9,479 bases of DNA. Source: an uncultured Oscillospiraceae bacterium (lineage in GTDB: Bacteria > Bacillota > Clostridia > Oscillospirales > Oscillospiraceae). The position numbers and the translations under genes are program-made. Below are positions 1 through 5,692 of this stretch, piece by piece. The notes beneath the pieces are model-generated. The model made no database searches, was not told the origin of the DNA, and saw nothing but the letters and a program-made list of their open reading frames with translations. The stretch's first letter is position 1. The number at the start of each line of letters is the position of its first letter. The stretch covers positions 1 through 9,479 of the forward strand of contig CAKTEZ010000036.1 of the NCBI GenBank assembly GCA_934553255.1. The letters are read 5' to 3'.

Positions 1-164
1 CCGAACACCGCCATGCCGCGCGGCGCCCAGCCGTCCGCCGTTCCGTCGAAGCCCCAATGCGTCGCCATCGTCTCCGGAAGGCGCGGGTAGAGAATGACGC
101 CCGCCAGCAGCGGCAGCAGACAGACCAGCGAGGTCAGCAGCAATTCTTTTCGGTTGGCTTTCAT
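1..164 (-). CDS. sdpI: SdpI-family membrane protein (DUF1648 N-terminus), partial
   Basis: The first 54 codons of a gene that leaves the window at its left edge. The visible protein opens MKANRKELLL, has one hydrophobic segment at about residues 8-26, and then a DUF1648-like motif, LPETMATHWGFDGTADGW (29-46), with the typical His36-Trp37. This pattern marks SdpI-type integral membrane proteins. In Bacillus subtilis, SdpI gives immunity to the SdpC toxin and sequesters the repressor SdpR at the membrane. The ATG overlaps the stop of the upstream SdpR-like gene by four bases (ATGA), so the two are probably translationally coupled. The family call rests on the N-terminal motif plus the SdpR neighbour. 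Whether the protein gives immunity to a particular toxin cannot be judged, since no sdpABC-like gene is visible. Confidence 0.8.
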   Translation of the reverse strand, partial: MKANRKELLLTSLVCLLPLLAGVILYPRLPETMATHWGFDGTADGWAPRGMAVF

Positions 165-442
165 AAGTCCTTCTCCCCCTTCAGGTCCTGCAGCCACAAC
201 AGCACCTCCTCCAACACAGAGGCGTTGAGACTGTAGTAAATAAAATTCTTTTCGCGGCTTTCAAAGATAAGCCCCGCCTTCTTGAGCTGGGCGAGGTGAT
301 AGGAGACCGTCGCCGCCGTCATGTCGAAGCGGCCCGCGATGTCGCCCGCGGTCATGCGCCCGCCCTTGAGCAGGTTCAGTATCTCGCGCCGCACCGGATC
401 GCCCAGAGCCTTCATCGTTTCGCTCAGACCCGTATCGCTCAC
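161..442 (-). CDS. sdpR: SdpR-family ArsR-type autorepressor
   Basis: A 93-residue winged helix-turn-helix protein of the ArsR superfamily. The core runs ALGDPVRREILNLL (12-25), a helix-turn-helix over about 30-60 (MTAGDIAGRF then MTAATVSYHLAQLKKAGLI), and a wing with FESREKNFIYYSL (60-72). It has no Cys metal-binding motif. That, the GGxMTAGDIA segment and the downstream sdpI-like gene point to SdpR, an autorepressor released by its membrane partner, rather than a metal sensor. The start is uncertain. GTG at 440-442 has a GGAAGGG stretch almost touching it. ATG at 413-415 (residue 10) would give an 84-residue protein closer to the family start but has only a weak ribosome site. Two palindromes around its promoter support autoregulation (inferred). 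Confidence 0.88.
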   Translation of the reverse strand: MSDTGLSETMKALGDPVRREILNLLKGGRMTAGDIAGRFDMTAATVSYHLAQLKKAGLIFESREKNFIYYSLNASVLEEVLLWLQDLKGEKDL

Positions 443-454
443 CCCTTCCGATGG

Positions 455-476
455 TATTTAGAATTCTTTCTAAATA
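455..476. promoter_or_regulatory. Proximal operator of sdpR (palindrome O1)
   Basis: An inverted repeat TATTTAGAA (455-463), a 4-base spacer, then TTCTAAATA (468-476). It lies directly downstream of the -10 box on the minus strand and covers the expected transcription start near 471. The arms are identical to those of the palindrome at 511-532. Binding by the SdpR-like protein is inferred from position and symmetry. Confidence 0.75.
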
Positions 477-477
477 G

Positions 478-506
478 ATAGTAGCACCGCTGCGCCGTAT
501 TGTCAA
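478..506 (-). promoter_or_regulatory. sigma-A promoter of sdpR-sdpI
   Basis: Read on the minus strand: -35 TTGACA (501-506), a 17-base spacer, and -10 TACTAT (478-483). This is close to consensus, so the promoter should be strong unless repressed. It sits exactly between two matching palindromes, one upstream of the -35 and one over the start site, the classic layout for an autorepressed operon. Confidence 0.85.
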
Positions 507-510
507 GCGG

Positions 511-532
511 TATTTAGAAAATTTTCTAAATA
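511..532. promoter_or_regulatory. Distal operator of sdpR (perfect 22-bp palindrome O2)
   Basis: A perfect palindrome: TATTTAGAAAA (511-521) followed by its reverse complement TTTTCTAAATA (522-532). It shares both 9-base arms with the copy at 455-476. The two centres are 56 bp apart. It lies just upstream of the -35 box of the sdpR promoter, and after the terminator of the aroQ operon. Confidence 0.75.
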
Positions 533-539
533 CTCAACC

Positions 540-585
540 AAAAGCAAGGAGGGAGCATTCTCCGTCGAGAATGCCCCCTCCCTGC
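540..585 (-). terminator. Intrinsic terminator after aroQ
   Basis: A 19-base stem (544-562 with 567-585, loop CGTC, a few G-U pairs) that begins four bases after the aroQ stop codon on the minus strand and is followed by TTTT (complement of 540-543). The long stem makes termination likely although the T-tract is short. It separates the three-gene operon from sdpR. Confidence 0.8.
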
Positions 586-589
586 TTTG

Positions 590-1021
590 TTACTTTTTCG
601 CGCCCGCGAGCATATCAATGCCCATGGTGTAGCTCTCGAAGCCGTGGCCGCGGACCTGCGCGATGCAGACCGGCGCGGTAACGGAGAGGTGGCGGAATTC
701 CTCGCGCTTTTCAATGTCGGAAATATGGACCTCCACGACAGGGATGGCGATGGCCTTGATCGCGTCGCGGATCGCGTAGCTGTAGTGTGCGTAGGCGCCG
801 GGGTTGATGACGATGCCGTCGAACATTCCGTCCGCCTCCTGAATGGCGTCGATGATCGCGCCCTCGTGGTTGGACTGGAAGCATTCGACCGCGATGCCGC
901 GGCTCTGGGCGTGGGCATAGATGCGGGCGCAGAGCGCCGCGTAGTCCTCGCGGCCGTAAACATCCGGCTCACGCTTGCCCAGCAGGTTCATGTTCGCGCC
1001 GTTGATGACCAGAATTTTCAT
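590..1021 (-). CDS. aroQ: Type II 3-dehydroquinate dehydratase
   Basis: A 143-residue cytoplasmic enzyme of the shikimate pathway that dehydrates 3-dehydroquinate to 3-dehydroshikimate; the family forms dodecamers. The length is typical. Family residues are all in place: N12, R17, the flexible-loop catalytic Tyr22 in REPDVYG, QSNHEG (49-54), N73 and catalytic-base His79 in NPGAYAHYSYAIRDAI (73-88), E97 and H99 in PVVEVHIS, R106 and R110, then SVTAPVCIAQVRGHG (113-127). The usual NGPNLN opening reads NGANMN (7-12). ATG has AGGGAGG about 6 bases upstream. It is the last gene of the operon, 20 bases after the gamma-carbonic-anhydrase-like gene, and is followed at once by a terminator. No other aro gene is present here. 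Confidence 0.96.
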   Translation of the reverse strand: MKILVINGANMNLLGKREPDVYGREDYAALCARIYAHAQSRGIAVECFQSNHEGAIIDAIQEADGMFDGIVINPGAYAHYSYAIRDAIKAIAIPVVEVHISDIEKREEFRHLSVTAPVCIAQVRGHGFESYTMGIDMLAGAKK

Positions 1022-1041
1022 GGCTGTCCTCCCTTGCTCGG

Positions 1042-1542
1042 TTATTTGTTCTGCTCTGCAAGGAAGGCGCGGTACTCGACGCTCTTGCGGTAGTAAAGCT
1101 CGCTGTTTTCCAGGCAGGACGCCTTCTGCTTGTCGTTCAGGGGCTTGGCGACCACGGCGGGAGAGCCGACGATAAGGCTGCCCGCAGGTGCGTCCATCTT
1201 GCCGGTGACGACCGCGCCGGCGGCAATGATGCAGTCGTCGCCGATCCTCGCGCCGTCCAACACGACCGCGCCCATGCCGACGATCACGCGGTCGCCGATG
1301 GTCGCGCCGTGGACGATGGCGCCATGGCCGACCGAGACGTCGTCGCCGAGGGTGCAGAGATTGTGGATCACCGCGCAGTCCTGAACATTGCAGCGCTTGC
1401 CGATCTTGATGGGCTGCAGCTCCGCGCGGCAGACGCTGTTGAACCAGAACGCCGTGCCTTCGCCGACGGCGACGTCGCCGCAGACCACCGCGCCGGGCAT
1501 GACGAGAACGCTCTCGTCCGTTTCAATGGGCTTGAAATTCAT
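1042..1542 (-). CDS. Gamma-carbonic-anhydrase-like hexapeptide-repeat protein
   Basis: A 166-residue left-handed beta-helix protein made of hexapeptide repeats from about residue 12 to 112, then a C-terminal helix (about 134-164). It resembles the YrdA/PaaY/gamma-carbonic anhydrase family. The three zinc-ligand histidines are present: His60 in NVQDCAVIH and His73 and His78 in GHGAIVHG. So are Arg39 and Gln54. The usual RGD near the first repeat reads RAE (39-41). The Zn or Fe site therefore looks intact and CO2 hydration is possible, but many members of this family have no proven activity, so the substrate is left open. ATG has GGAGGAA about 6 bases upstream. It lies 24 bases after the M29 peptidase and 20 before aroQ, in one operon. 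Confidence 0.9.
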   Translation of the reverse strand: MNFKPIETDESVLVMPGAVVCGDVAVGEGTAFWFNSVCRAELQPIKIGKRCNVQDCAVIHNLCTLGDDVSVGHGAIVHGATIGDRVIVGMGAVVLDGARIGDDCIIAAGAVVTGKMDAPAGSLIVGSPAVVAKPLNDKQKASCLENSELYYRKSVEYRAFLAEQNK

Positions 1543-1566
1543 GGCTGTTCCTCCGTAAACGCCCTC

Positions 1567-2796
1567 TCAGAGGGCAAAATTTCCGTTGATGAATACGGGC
1601 AGCTCGCGCCCGTCGTGCGTTGTGCCGATGATGGAGAGGTCGGCGGTGCCGACCATGAAATCGACGTGCGTGAGCGAGTCGTTCAGCCCGTGCGCGTCCA
1701 ACTCCTCGCGCGTCATCCGCTCGCCGCCGCGAATGCATTCCGGATAGGCTTCGCCGAAGGCAAGGTGGCAGGAGGCGTTCTCATCGTAGAGCGTGTTATA
1801 GAACAGCAGACCGCTGCGGCGAATGGGGCTGTCGTAGGGGACGAGAGCGACCTCGCCGAAGTAATGCGCGCCGTCGTCCACCGAAATGGCGGCGTTCAAA
1901 ATGTCCTCGCCGCGCGAAGCCCGCGCCTCAACGATGCGGCCGTCCTTCACGGTGAAGCGAATGTCTTCGATGATGCTGCCGTTGTTGACGAGCGGCAGCG
2001 CGGCGCAGACCGTGCCGTTGACGCCCGTTTTAAGGGGCGCGGTAAAGATCTCCTCCGTCGGCAGGTTGGCAACGAAGCCGACGCCCGCGGGCGTTTCGGA
2101 GTTGCCCGCCGCCCAGAGGTGATCCTCCGGCAGCTCGATGGTAAGGTCCGTGCCGAGGGAATTGACGTAGTGCAGGCTCCTGAAGCGCAGGGCGTTGAGT
2201 TTTTCCCTGCGCGCGGTCAGCCGCGCGATGTGCTCGCGCCAGCGCGCCTCGGCGTTTCCGTCGCCGGTGACACGCACGGTTTTCAGGATCGCGTCCCAGA
2301 GCGCGGCGACCGCGTCGCCCTCGCTCCGATCGGGGAAGACCTTCCTCGCCCACGCGGCGATGGGCGCGCCCGCGACGCACCACGGAAAGCCGTTCGCCAT
2401 CTGGAGCCGGTCAAAGGTCTCGCGCTCGGCGGACGAGGTGCGCTGCGCGGCGACGAGCCGCGCGGGCGACACGCCGAGAAGCGTCTCGGGATCCTCCGCG
2501 TCAAGACGCAGATAAGCCGCGCCCTCGTTGGCGTAGTCGGTAAAAAACGCTTTGCGCCACGCGCGCGGCGTTTCAAAGGCGGCGTCCTGCGCGCGCAGGA
2601 ATTTTTCGCGCGTCATGTGGTCGTCGGTCCAGTTCAGCACGACCTCGCCCGCGCCGAGGTCATAGGCCGCCGACGCGCACAGCCGCGCGAACGGCGCGCA
2701 CTCCACGGGGGACGAGAGAATGAGCGTCTGCCCCTTTTGCAAATTCAGTCCGACGGAAACGATCAAATGCGCGTATTCGCGCAGCTTTTCTTCCAC
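1567..2796 (-). CDS. M29-family metallo-aminopeptidase
   Basis: A 409-residue protein of the AmpS/AmpT/PepS family, cytoplasmic aminopeptidases with two divalent metals and broad specificity; the length is normal for the family. The metal-ligand motifs are visible: NLPTEEIFTAP (244-254, Glu249), GEVALVP (314-320, Glu315), NTLYDENASCHLAFG (334-348, His344), and SLTHVDFMVG (374-383, His377 and Asp379). The N-terminal half (KGQTLILSSPVECAPFARLC) also matches. No signal peptide. The start is GTG at 2794-2796, chosen because AAGGAGGT lies 6 bases upstream. It is the first gene of the operon with the gamma-carbonic-anhydrase-like gene and aroQ and has its own promoter at 2852-2880. Its peptide substrates cannot be told from sequence. 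Confidence 0.94.
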   Translation of the reverse strand: MEEKLREYAHLIVSVGLNLQKGQTLILSSPVECAPFARLCASAAYDLGAGEVVLNWTDDHMTREKFLRAQDAAFETPRAWRKAFFTDYANEGAAYLRLDAEDPETLLGVSPARLVAAQRTSSAERETFDRLQMANGFPWCVAGAPIAAWARKVFPDRSEGDAVAALWDAILKTVRVTGDGNAEARWREHIARLTARREKLNALRFRSLHYVNSLGTDLTIELPEDHLWAAGNSETPAGVGFVANLPTEEIFTAPLKTGVNGTVCAALPLVNNGSIIEDIRFTVKDGRIVEARASRGEDILNAAISVDDGAHYFGEVALVPYDSPIRRSGLLFYNTLYDENASCHLAFGEAYPECIRGGERMTREELDAHGLNDSLTHVDFMVGTADLSIIGTTHDGRELPVFINGNFAL

Positions 2797-2851
2797 AAAA
2801 ATACCTCCTTGAAAAATGGTTGTGCCGACATGCGGCGCTTTTCACGGAAAT

Positions 2852-2880
2852 AGGATACCACGCTCCGCCGCGCTTGGAAA
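2852..2880 (-). promoter_or_regulatory. Promoter of the M29 peptidase operon
   Basis: Minus strand: -35-like TTTCCA (2875-2880), 17-base spacer, extended -10 TGGTATCCT (TATCCT at 2852-2857). The predicted start near 2845 gives a leader of about 50 bases before the GTG. The extended -10 compensates for a weak -35. Confidence 0.55.
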
Positions 2881-2884
2881 GGGG

Positions 2885-2905
2885 AAATTCGGCGCCAGAG
2901 CCGGA
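2885..2905 (-). terminator. Weak candidate terminator after mgtE
   Basis: A short hairpin just past the mgtE stop: 4-bp core CGGC/GCCG (2890-2893 with 2900-2903) plus flanking A-T pairs across a bulge, then TTTCCCCTTT on the minus strand. The stem is small and the T-tract interrupted, so readthrough into the peptidase operon is plausible. Confidence 0.3.
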
Positions 2906-2909
2906 AAAC

Positions 2910-4295
2910 TCAGATGCCGAGCAGATGCGAGGCGAACTGAAAATAAATGATGAGGGACATGGCGTCCACGATGGTCGAGATGAACGGCGAGGCCATGACC
3001 GCTGGGTCAAGGCCGATCTTCTCGGCGAGGATCGGCAGGGAGCAGCCGACGAGCTTGGCGAAGAGAACGACGAACACGAGCGTCAGGCACACGACCGCCG
3101 CCACGGTGGGCGTAACGGCAGCGTTGTGCAGCAGCGCGCGGTCCACAAGCATCATTTTCACGAAGTTCGCGCCGCCGAGACACACGCCGCACAGCAGTGC
3201 CACGCGCAGCTCCTTCCAGACGACGCGGCCGATGTCCGAAAACTCCACCTCGTCGAGCGAGAGGGCGCGGATGACGGCGACGCTCGCCTGCGTGCCGCTG
3301 TTGCCGCCCGTGCCGGTGAGCATGGGGATAAAGGCGTTGAGCACGATGCACGCCGCCAGCGCCGTTTCGTAGTGGTTGAGGATCAGTCCGGTAAAGGTCG
3401 CCGAGAGCATGAGGACGAGGAGCCACGGGATACGCGCCTTCCAGGTTTCCAGCACGCCGGTCTTGAGGTAGGGCTTGTCCGAGGGCAGCATGGCCGCCAT
3501 CTTTTCAAAGTCCTCGGTGGCCTCTTCTTCCATGACGTCCATCGCGTCGTCAACGGTGATGATGCCGACGAGTCGGTTCTCCTTGTCCACGACGGGCAGG
3601 GCGATGAAATTGTACTTCGAGAAGGTCTGCGCCACATCCTCCTTATCCTCCAGCGTGGTGACGGAGATCACATTGGGGTCCATGATGTCCTCAATGACGT
3701 CGTCCTCGTCGGAGAGAAGAATGGTTCGCAGGGAGGCGATGCCAAGCAGCTTGCGCGCGGGGTCCACGACATAGCAGACATTGATGGTCTCCTTGTCCGT
3801 GCCGGTGCGGCGGATGCGCTTGAGGGCGTCCTCCACCGTCATGTCGCGCTTGAGGTCCACGAACTCCGTCGTCATCAGCGCGCCCGCGCAGTCCTCCGGA
3901 TATTTCAGGATCTCGTTGATGCTCTTGCGCGTGTCGGGGTCGGCGTGCTTCAAAATACGCTTGACCACGCCCGCGGGCATCTCCTCAACGATGTCAACGG
4001 CGTCGTCGAGGTACAGCTCGTCCAGGACCTCCTTCAGCTCGGTATTGGAAAAGCCGCGAATGAGCATCTCCTGCACGTCCGGCTCCAATTCGACGAACAA
4101 CTCCGCCGCAGGCTCCTTGGGCAGCAGGCGGAACAGCAGCGGCAGCATCTCCTCCGGCAGATCGTCAAAGAGGTCGGCGATGTCCGCCGGCTCCAGCTCC
4201 ACAAGGAGGTCGCGCAGCGCCGTATACTGCTTTCGGCGGGTCATCTCCTCTATTTCCTCCAGCAGCTCGTCGCGGCGTTCTTCAAAATCGATCAT
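2910..4295 (-). CDS. mgtE: MgtE magnesium channel/transporter
   Basis: A 461-residue inner-membrane Mg2+ channel. Order: an acidic helical MgtE N-domain (about 20-120), two CBS domains (about 132-195 and 200-258) with many Asp/Glu for Mg2+ sensing, a plug-helix region (about 262-282), then five membrane segments from about residue 290. The signature PMLTGTGGNSGTQASVAVIR (324-343) and the final DPAVMASPFISTIVDAMS, with the pore-lining Asp444, are intact, so the channel should work. An upstream in-frame ATG at 4335-4337 would add 14 residues, but ATG at 4293-4295 is preferred because AAAGGAGG sits about 8 bases before it and the added stretch lies next to the terminator. Expression is probably set by the M-box leader: on at low Mg2+, off at high Mg2+. 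Confidence 0.96.
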   Translation of the reverse strand: MIDFEERRDELLEEIEEMTRRKQYTALRDLLVELEPADIADLFDDLPEEMLPLLFRLLPKEPAAELFVELEPDVQEMLIRGFSNTELKEVLDELYLDDAVDIVEEMPAGVVKRILKHADPDTRKSINEILKYPEDCAGALMTTEFVDLKRDMTVEDALKRIRRTGTDKETINVCYVVDPARKLLGIASLRTILLSDEDDVIEDIMDPNVISVTTLEDKEDVAQTFSKYNFIALPVVDKENRLVGIITVDDAMDVMEEEATEDFEKMAAMLPSDKPYLKTGVLETWKARIPWLLVLMLSATFTGLILNHYETALAACIVLNAFIPMLTGTGGNSGTQASVAVIRALSLDEVEFSDIGRVVWKELRVALLCGVCLGGANFVKMMLVDRALLHNAAVTPTVAAVVCLTLVFVVLFAKLVGCSLPILAEKIGLDPAVMASPFISTIVDAMSLIIYFQFASHLLGI

Positions 4296-4301
4296 GCGCT
4301 G

Positions 4302-4311
4302 TTCCTCCTTT
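4302..4311 (-). promoter_or_regulatory. Ribosome binding site that fixes the mgtE start
   Basis: AAAGGAGGAA on the minus strand, with about 8 bases from AGGAGG to the ATG at 4295. It favours the 461-residue start over the longer reading frame. Confidence 0.85.
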
Positions 4312-4342
4312 CTCCAAAGCTGACCGGCGCGGGCCAAGGGAT

Positions 4343-4384
4343 AAAAAAAGCCCGCAGGCCTTCCTCCGGTACCAAGGCTGCGGG
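4343..4384 (-). terminator. Riboswitch-controlled intrinsic terminator before mgtE
   Basis: Minus-strand RNA: CCCGCAGCCTT (4374-4384) pairs with AAGGCCTGCGGG (4351-4362) with one bulged base, followed by C and seven T (complement of 4343-4349). It lies after the M-box aptamer and 47 bases before the mgtE start, where an Mg2+-dependent attenuator belongs. A smaller hairpin (about 4398-4418, stem AAGATCGC/GCGATTTT) lies between aptamer and terminator and could be part of the switching structure. Confidence 0.85.
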
Positions 4385-4421
4385 AGCGACAATGATAAAA
4401 ATCGCGCTTTGCGATCTTCCC

Positions 4422-4567
4422 TACCGTTCAAGCTTTAGCATCACCAGGCGGTGAAACTGCATTAGATGGCACCTTGGTTTCGATGCCAACTGTTCAAACC
4501 CTCGCATCGTGTCTCCACGACTCTGCGGCAGCAGTCCATATCCTGATGGTAGCCTTACCTACCGGAC
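4422..4567 (-). ncRNA. M-box (ykoK) Mg2+ riboswitch aptamer
   Basis: The minus-strand leader of mgtE matches the M-box pattern in order: GGTAGGTAAGGCTACC (4548-4563), ATATGGACTGCTGCCGC (4525-4541), GAGGGTTTGAACAGTTGGCATCG (about 4482-4504), CCAAGGTGCC with TAATGCAGTTT (4454-4477), and GATGCTAAAGC (4432-4442). These correspond to the conserved GGTGAGGCTCC, TGGGTCAACAG, AAGGTGAT, TAATGCAG and GTGCTAAAGC blocks of the B. subtilis mgtE leader. In that family Mg2+ binding compacts the RNA and lets the downstream terminator form. Edges are approximate; a terminator and mgtE follow, as expected. Confidence 0.93.
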
Positions 4568-4587
4568 ACCTGTTTATTTATGCCACT

Positions 4588-4616
4588 ATATTATGCGGTT
4601 TTTCTCTCCTTGTCAA
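4588..4616 (-). promoter_or_regulatory. sigma-A promoter of the M-box/mgtE transcript
   Basis: Minus strand: perfect -35 TTGACA (4611-4616), 17-base spacer, -10 TAATAT (4588-4593). Transcription would start near 4581, giving a leader of about 286 nt that contains the whole aptamer and terminator. Control is then probably at attenuation rather than initiation. Confidence 0.88.
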
Positions 4617-4680
4617 GTATTTTCCGTCCTCTCCCGCATCCAATACAGACAATGCGGCCGCGGCAAAATCTTTTGCTTTT

Positions 4681-4710
4681 CTTTTCCGGTCTTCTGTGCT
4701 ATAGTATACT
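4681..4710 (+). promoter_or_regulatory. Candidate promoter of yihY-trkA-trkH
   Basis: Plus strand: -10 TATACT (4705-4710) with only a weak -35 (CTTTTC at 4681-4686, 18-base spacer). A shifted -10, TATAGT at 4700-4705, is possible. It diverges from the mgtE promoter, about 65 bp away. The AT-rich stretch 4617-4680 between the two shows no other motif that I can support. Confidence 0.45.
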
Positions 4711-4745
4711 CGTTTTGATAGGTCCTGACGGAAATCCCACGAGCC

Positions 4746-4752
4746 GGAGGTG
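4746..4752 (+). promoter_or_regulatory. Ribosome binding site that decides the yihY start
   Basis: GGAGGTG lies 9-10 bases before TTG at 4762-4764. It overlaps the alternative GTG at 4750-4752, which makes that GTG an unlikely start. Confidence 0.65.
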
Positions 4753-4761
4753 AGCGCTGCT

Positions 4762-5634
4762 TTGCTCGACCGAGTCCTGCACAATTCCATTTTCCGCGGC
4801 ACGGCAATGCTCCTCCGCCGCTACTTCGACCACCGCGTCGCCCGCGACAGCGCGGCGCTGACCTATTACCTGCTCTTTGCCATTTTTCCGCTGCTCATCT
4901 TCCTGAGCAACCTCGTCGGCATCTTCGCCGTGGACATCGAGGGCTTCCTGCTCAGTCTCAGCACCATCATTCCCGCCGAGGTGCTGGACCTTATCGTGCA
5001 GTATCTGCGCTATGTCTCCCGCGTGTCGAGCCGGACGCTGATGACCTTCAGCCTTATTTTTTCCATCTGGTTTCCGATGCGTGCGGCAAACGCGCTGCTT
5101 CTCTCCGTCCGCAAGGCCTACGGGATGGGACGGCCCACGCACTTCCTCCGCCATCAGGCGAAGGTATTTCTCTACACCATCTGCCTTATCCTCACGATCC
5201 TGCTCTCGCTGGTGCTTGTGACGGTGGGGCATCGTGCGCTGGACTTCTGCGCAGACTATTTCAACATCAGCACGGTGATCAGCGACGGGTTCATCGACCT
5301 GTGGTCCTCGCTGCGCTTCGTGCTGTTGGGCATCATCGTTTTCCTCGCGCTCGCCGCGCTGTACGGTCTCGCGCAGGAAACGCGCAGCGTCCACTACATC
5401 TGGCCCGGCGTGCTGCTCAGTCTGGCGGCATGGCTGACGCTCTCGCTGCTGTTCTCGCTGTATGTGGAGAACGCGGCGAATTACTCCGTTATTTACGGCT
5501 CCATCGGCGCGATCATCGTACTGCTGCTGTGGCTGTACCTCTCGGCGACCATGATGATCATGGGCGCGGAGTTCAACAGCGTATTGATGGAGTTGAAGTC
5601 CCCGCGCGGCATGGGGGACGGCGATACGCCGTAA
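4762..5634 (+). CDS. YihY/BrkB-family inner-membrane protein
   Basis: A protein of about 290 residues with six predicted membrane segments (on the 290-residue numbering about 33-57, 92-110, 136-157, 183-204, 213-234 and 246-270). Two family signatures are clear: DSAALTYYLLFAIFPLLIF near the N-terminus and YGSIGAIIVLLLWLYLS followed by a GAEFN block near the C-terminus. This is the YihY/BrkB (UPF0761) family. It was once labelled ribonuclease BN, a name now known to belong to another gene; the real function of YihY is not settled. TTG at 4762 is chosen as start because of the GGAGGTG spacing; GTG at 4750 would add four residues. It is first in an apparent operon, 58 bases before trkA, which suggests a role linked to ion or osmotic balance (inference). 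Confidence 0.9.
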   Translation: MLDRVLHNSIFRGTAMLLRRYFDHRVARDSAALTYYLLFAIFPLLIFLSNLVGIFAVDIEGFLLSLSTIIPAEVLDLIVQYLRYVSRVSSRTLMTFSLIFSIWFPMRAANALLLSVRKAYGMGRPTHFLRHQAKVFLYTICLILTILLSLVLVTVGHRALDFCADYFNISTVISDGFIDLWSSLRFVLLGIIVFLALAALYGLAQETRSVHYIWPGVLLSLAAWLTLSLLFSLYVENAANYSVIYGSIGAIIVLLLWLYLSATMMIMGAEFNSVLMELKSPRGMGDGDTP

Positions 5635-5692
5635 ACGCCGCAGACACCGAAAAGAAACCCGTGCCGCATCGCGGCAGAATGGAGAACGGTCC

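Noticed and set aside
1309..2853. A long plus-strand open frame (514 codons) opposite the M29 peptidase
   Set aside because: It is antisense to a gene with clear M29 motifs, has no recognisable domain and an Arg/Ala/Asp/Val-rich mix typical of reverse frames in GC-rich DNA.
4296..4337. Longer mgtE start at 4335-4337
   Set aside because: The 14 added residues do not look like the MgtE N-domain, and a strong ribosome site serves the ATG at 4293-4295.
4398..4418. Small hairpin after the M-box as an independent terminator
   Set aside because: The stem is short and AT-rich at its base; the GC-rich hairpin with seven T at 4343-4384 is far more convincing, so this one is more likely part of the switch.
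2820..4454. A long plus-strand open frame (544 codons) opposite mgtE
   Set aside because: It is antisense to intact mgtE and runs into the riboswitch region; its His/Arg/Asp-rich product has no family pattern.
4474..4704. Short plus-strand open frames in the mgtE-yihY intergenic region
   Set aside because: They lie across the M-box aptamer and the mgtE promoter on the opposite strand, and no ribosome site was found for them.
4762..5634. Naming the yihY homologue ribonuclease BN
   Set aside because: The old RNase BN label for this family is an established misassignment; the sequence is a polytopic membrane protein without nuclease motifs.
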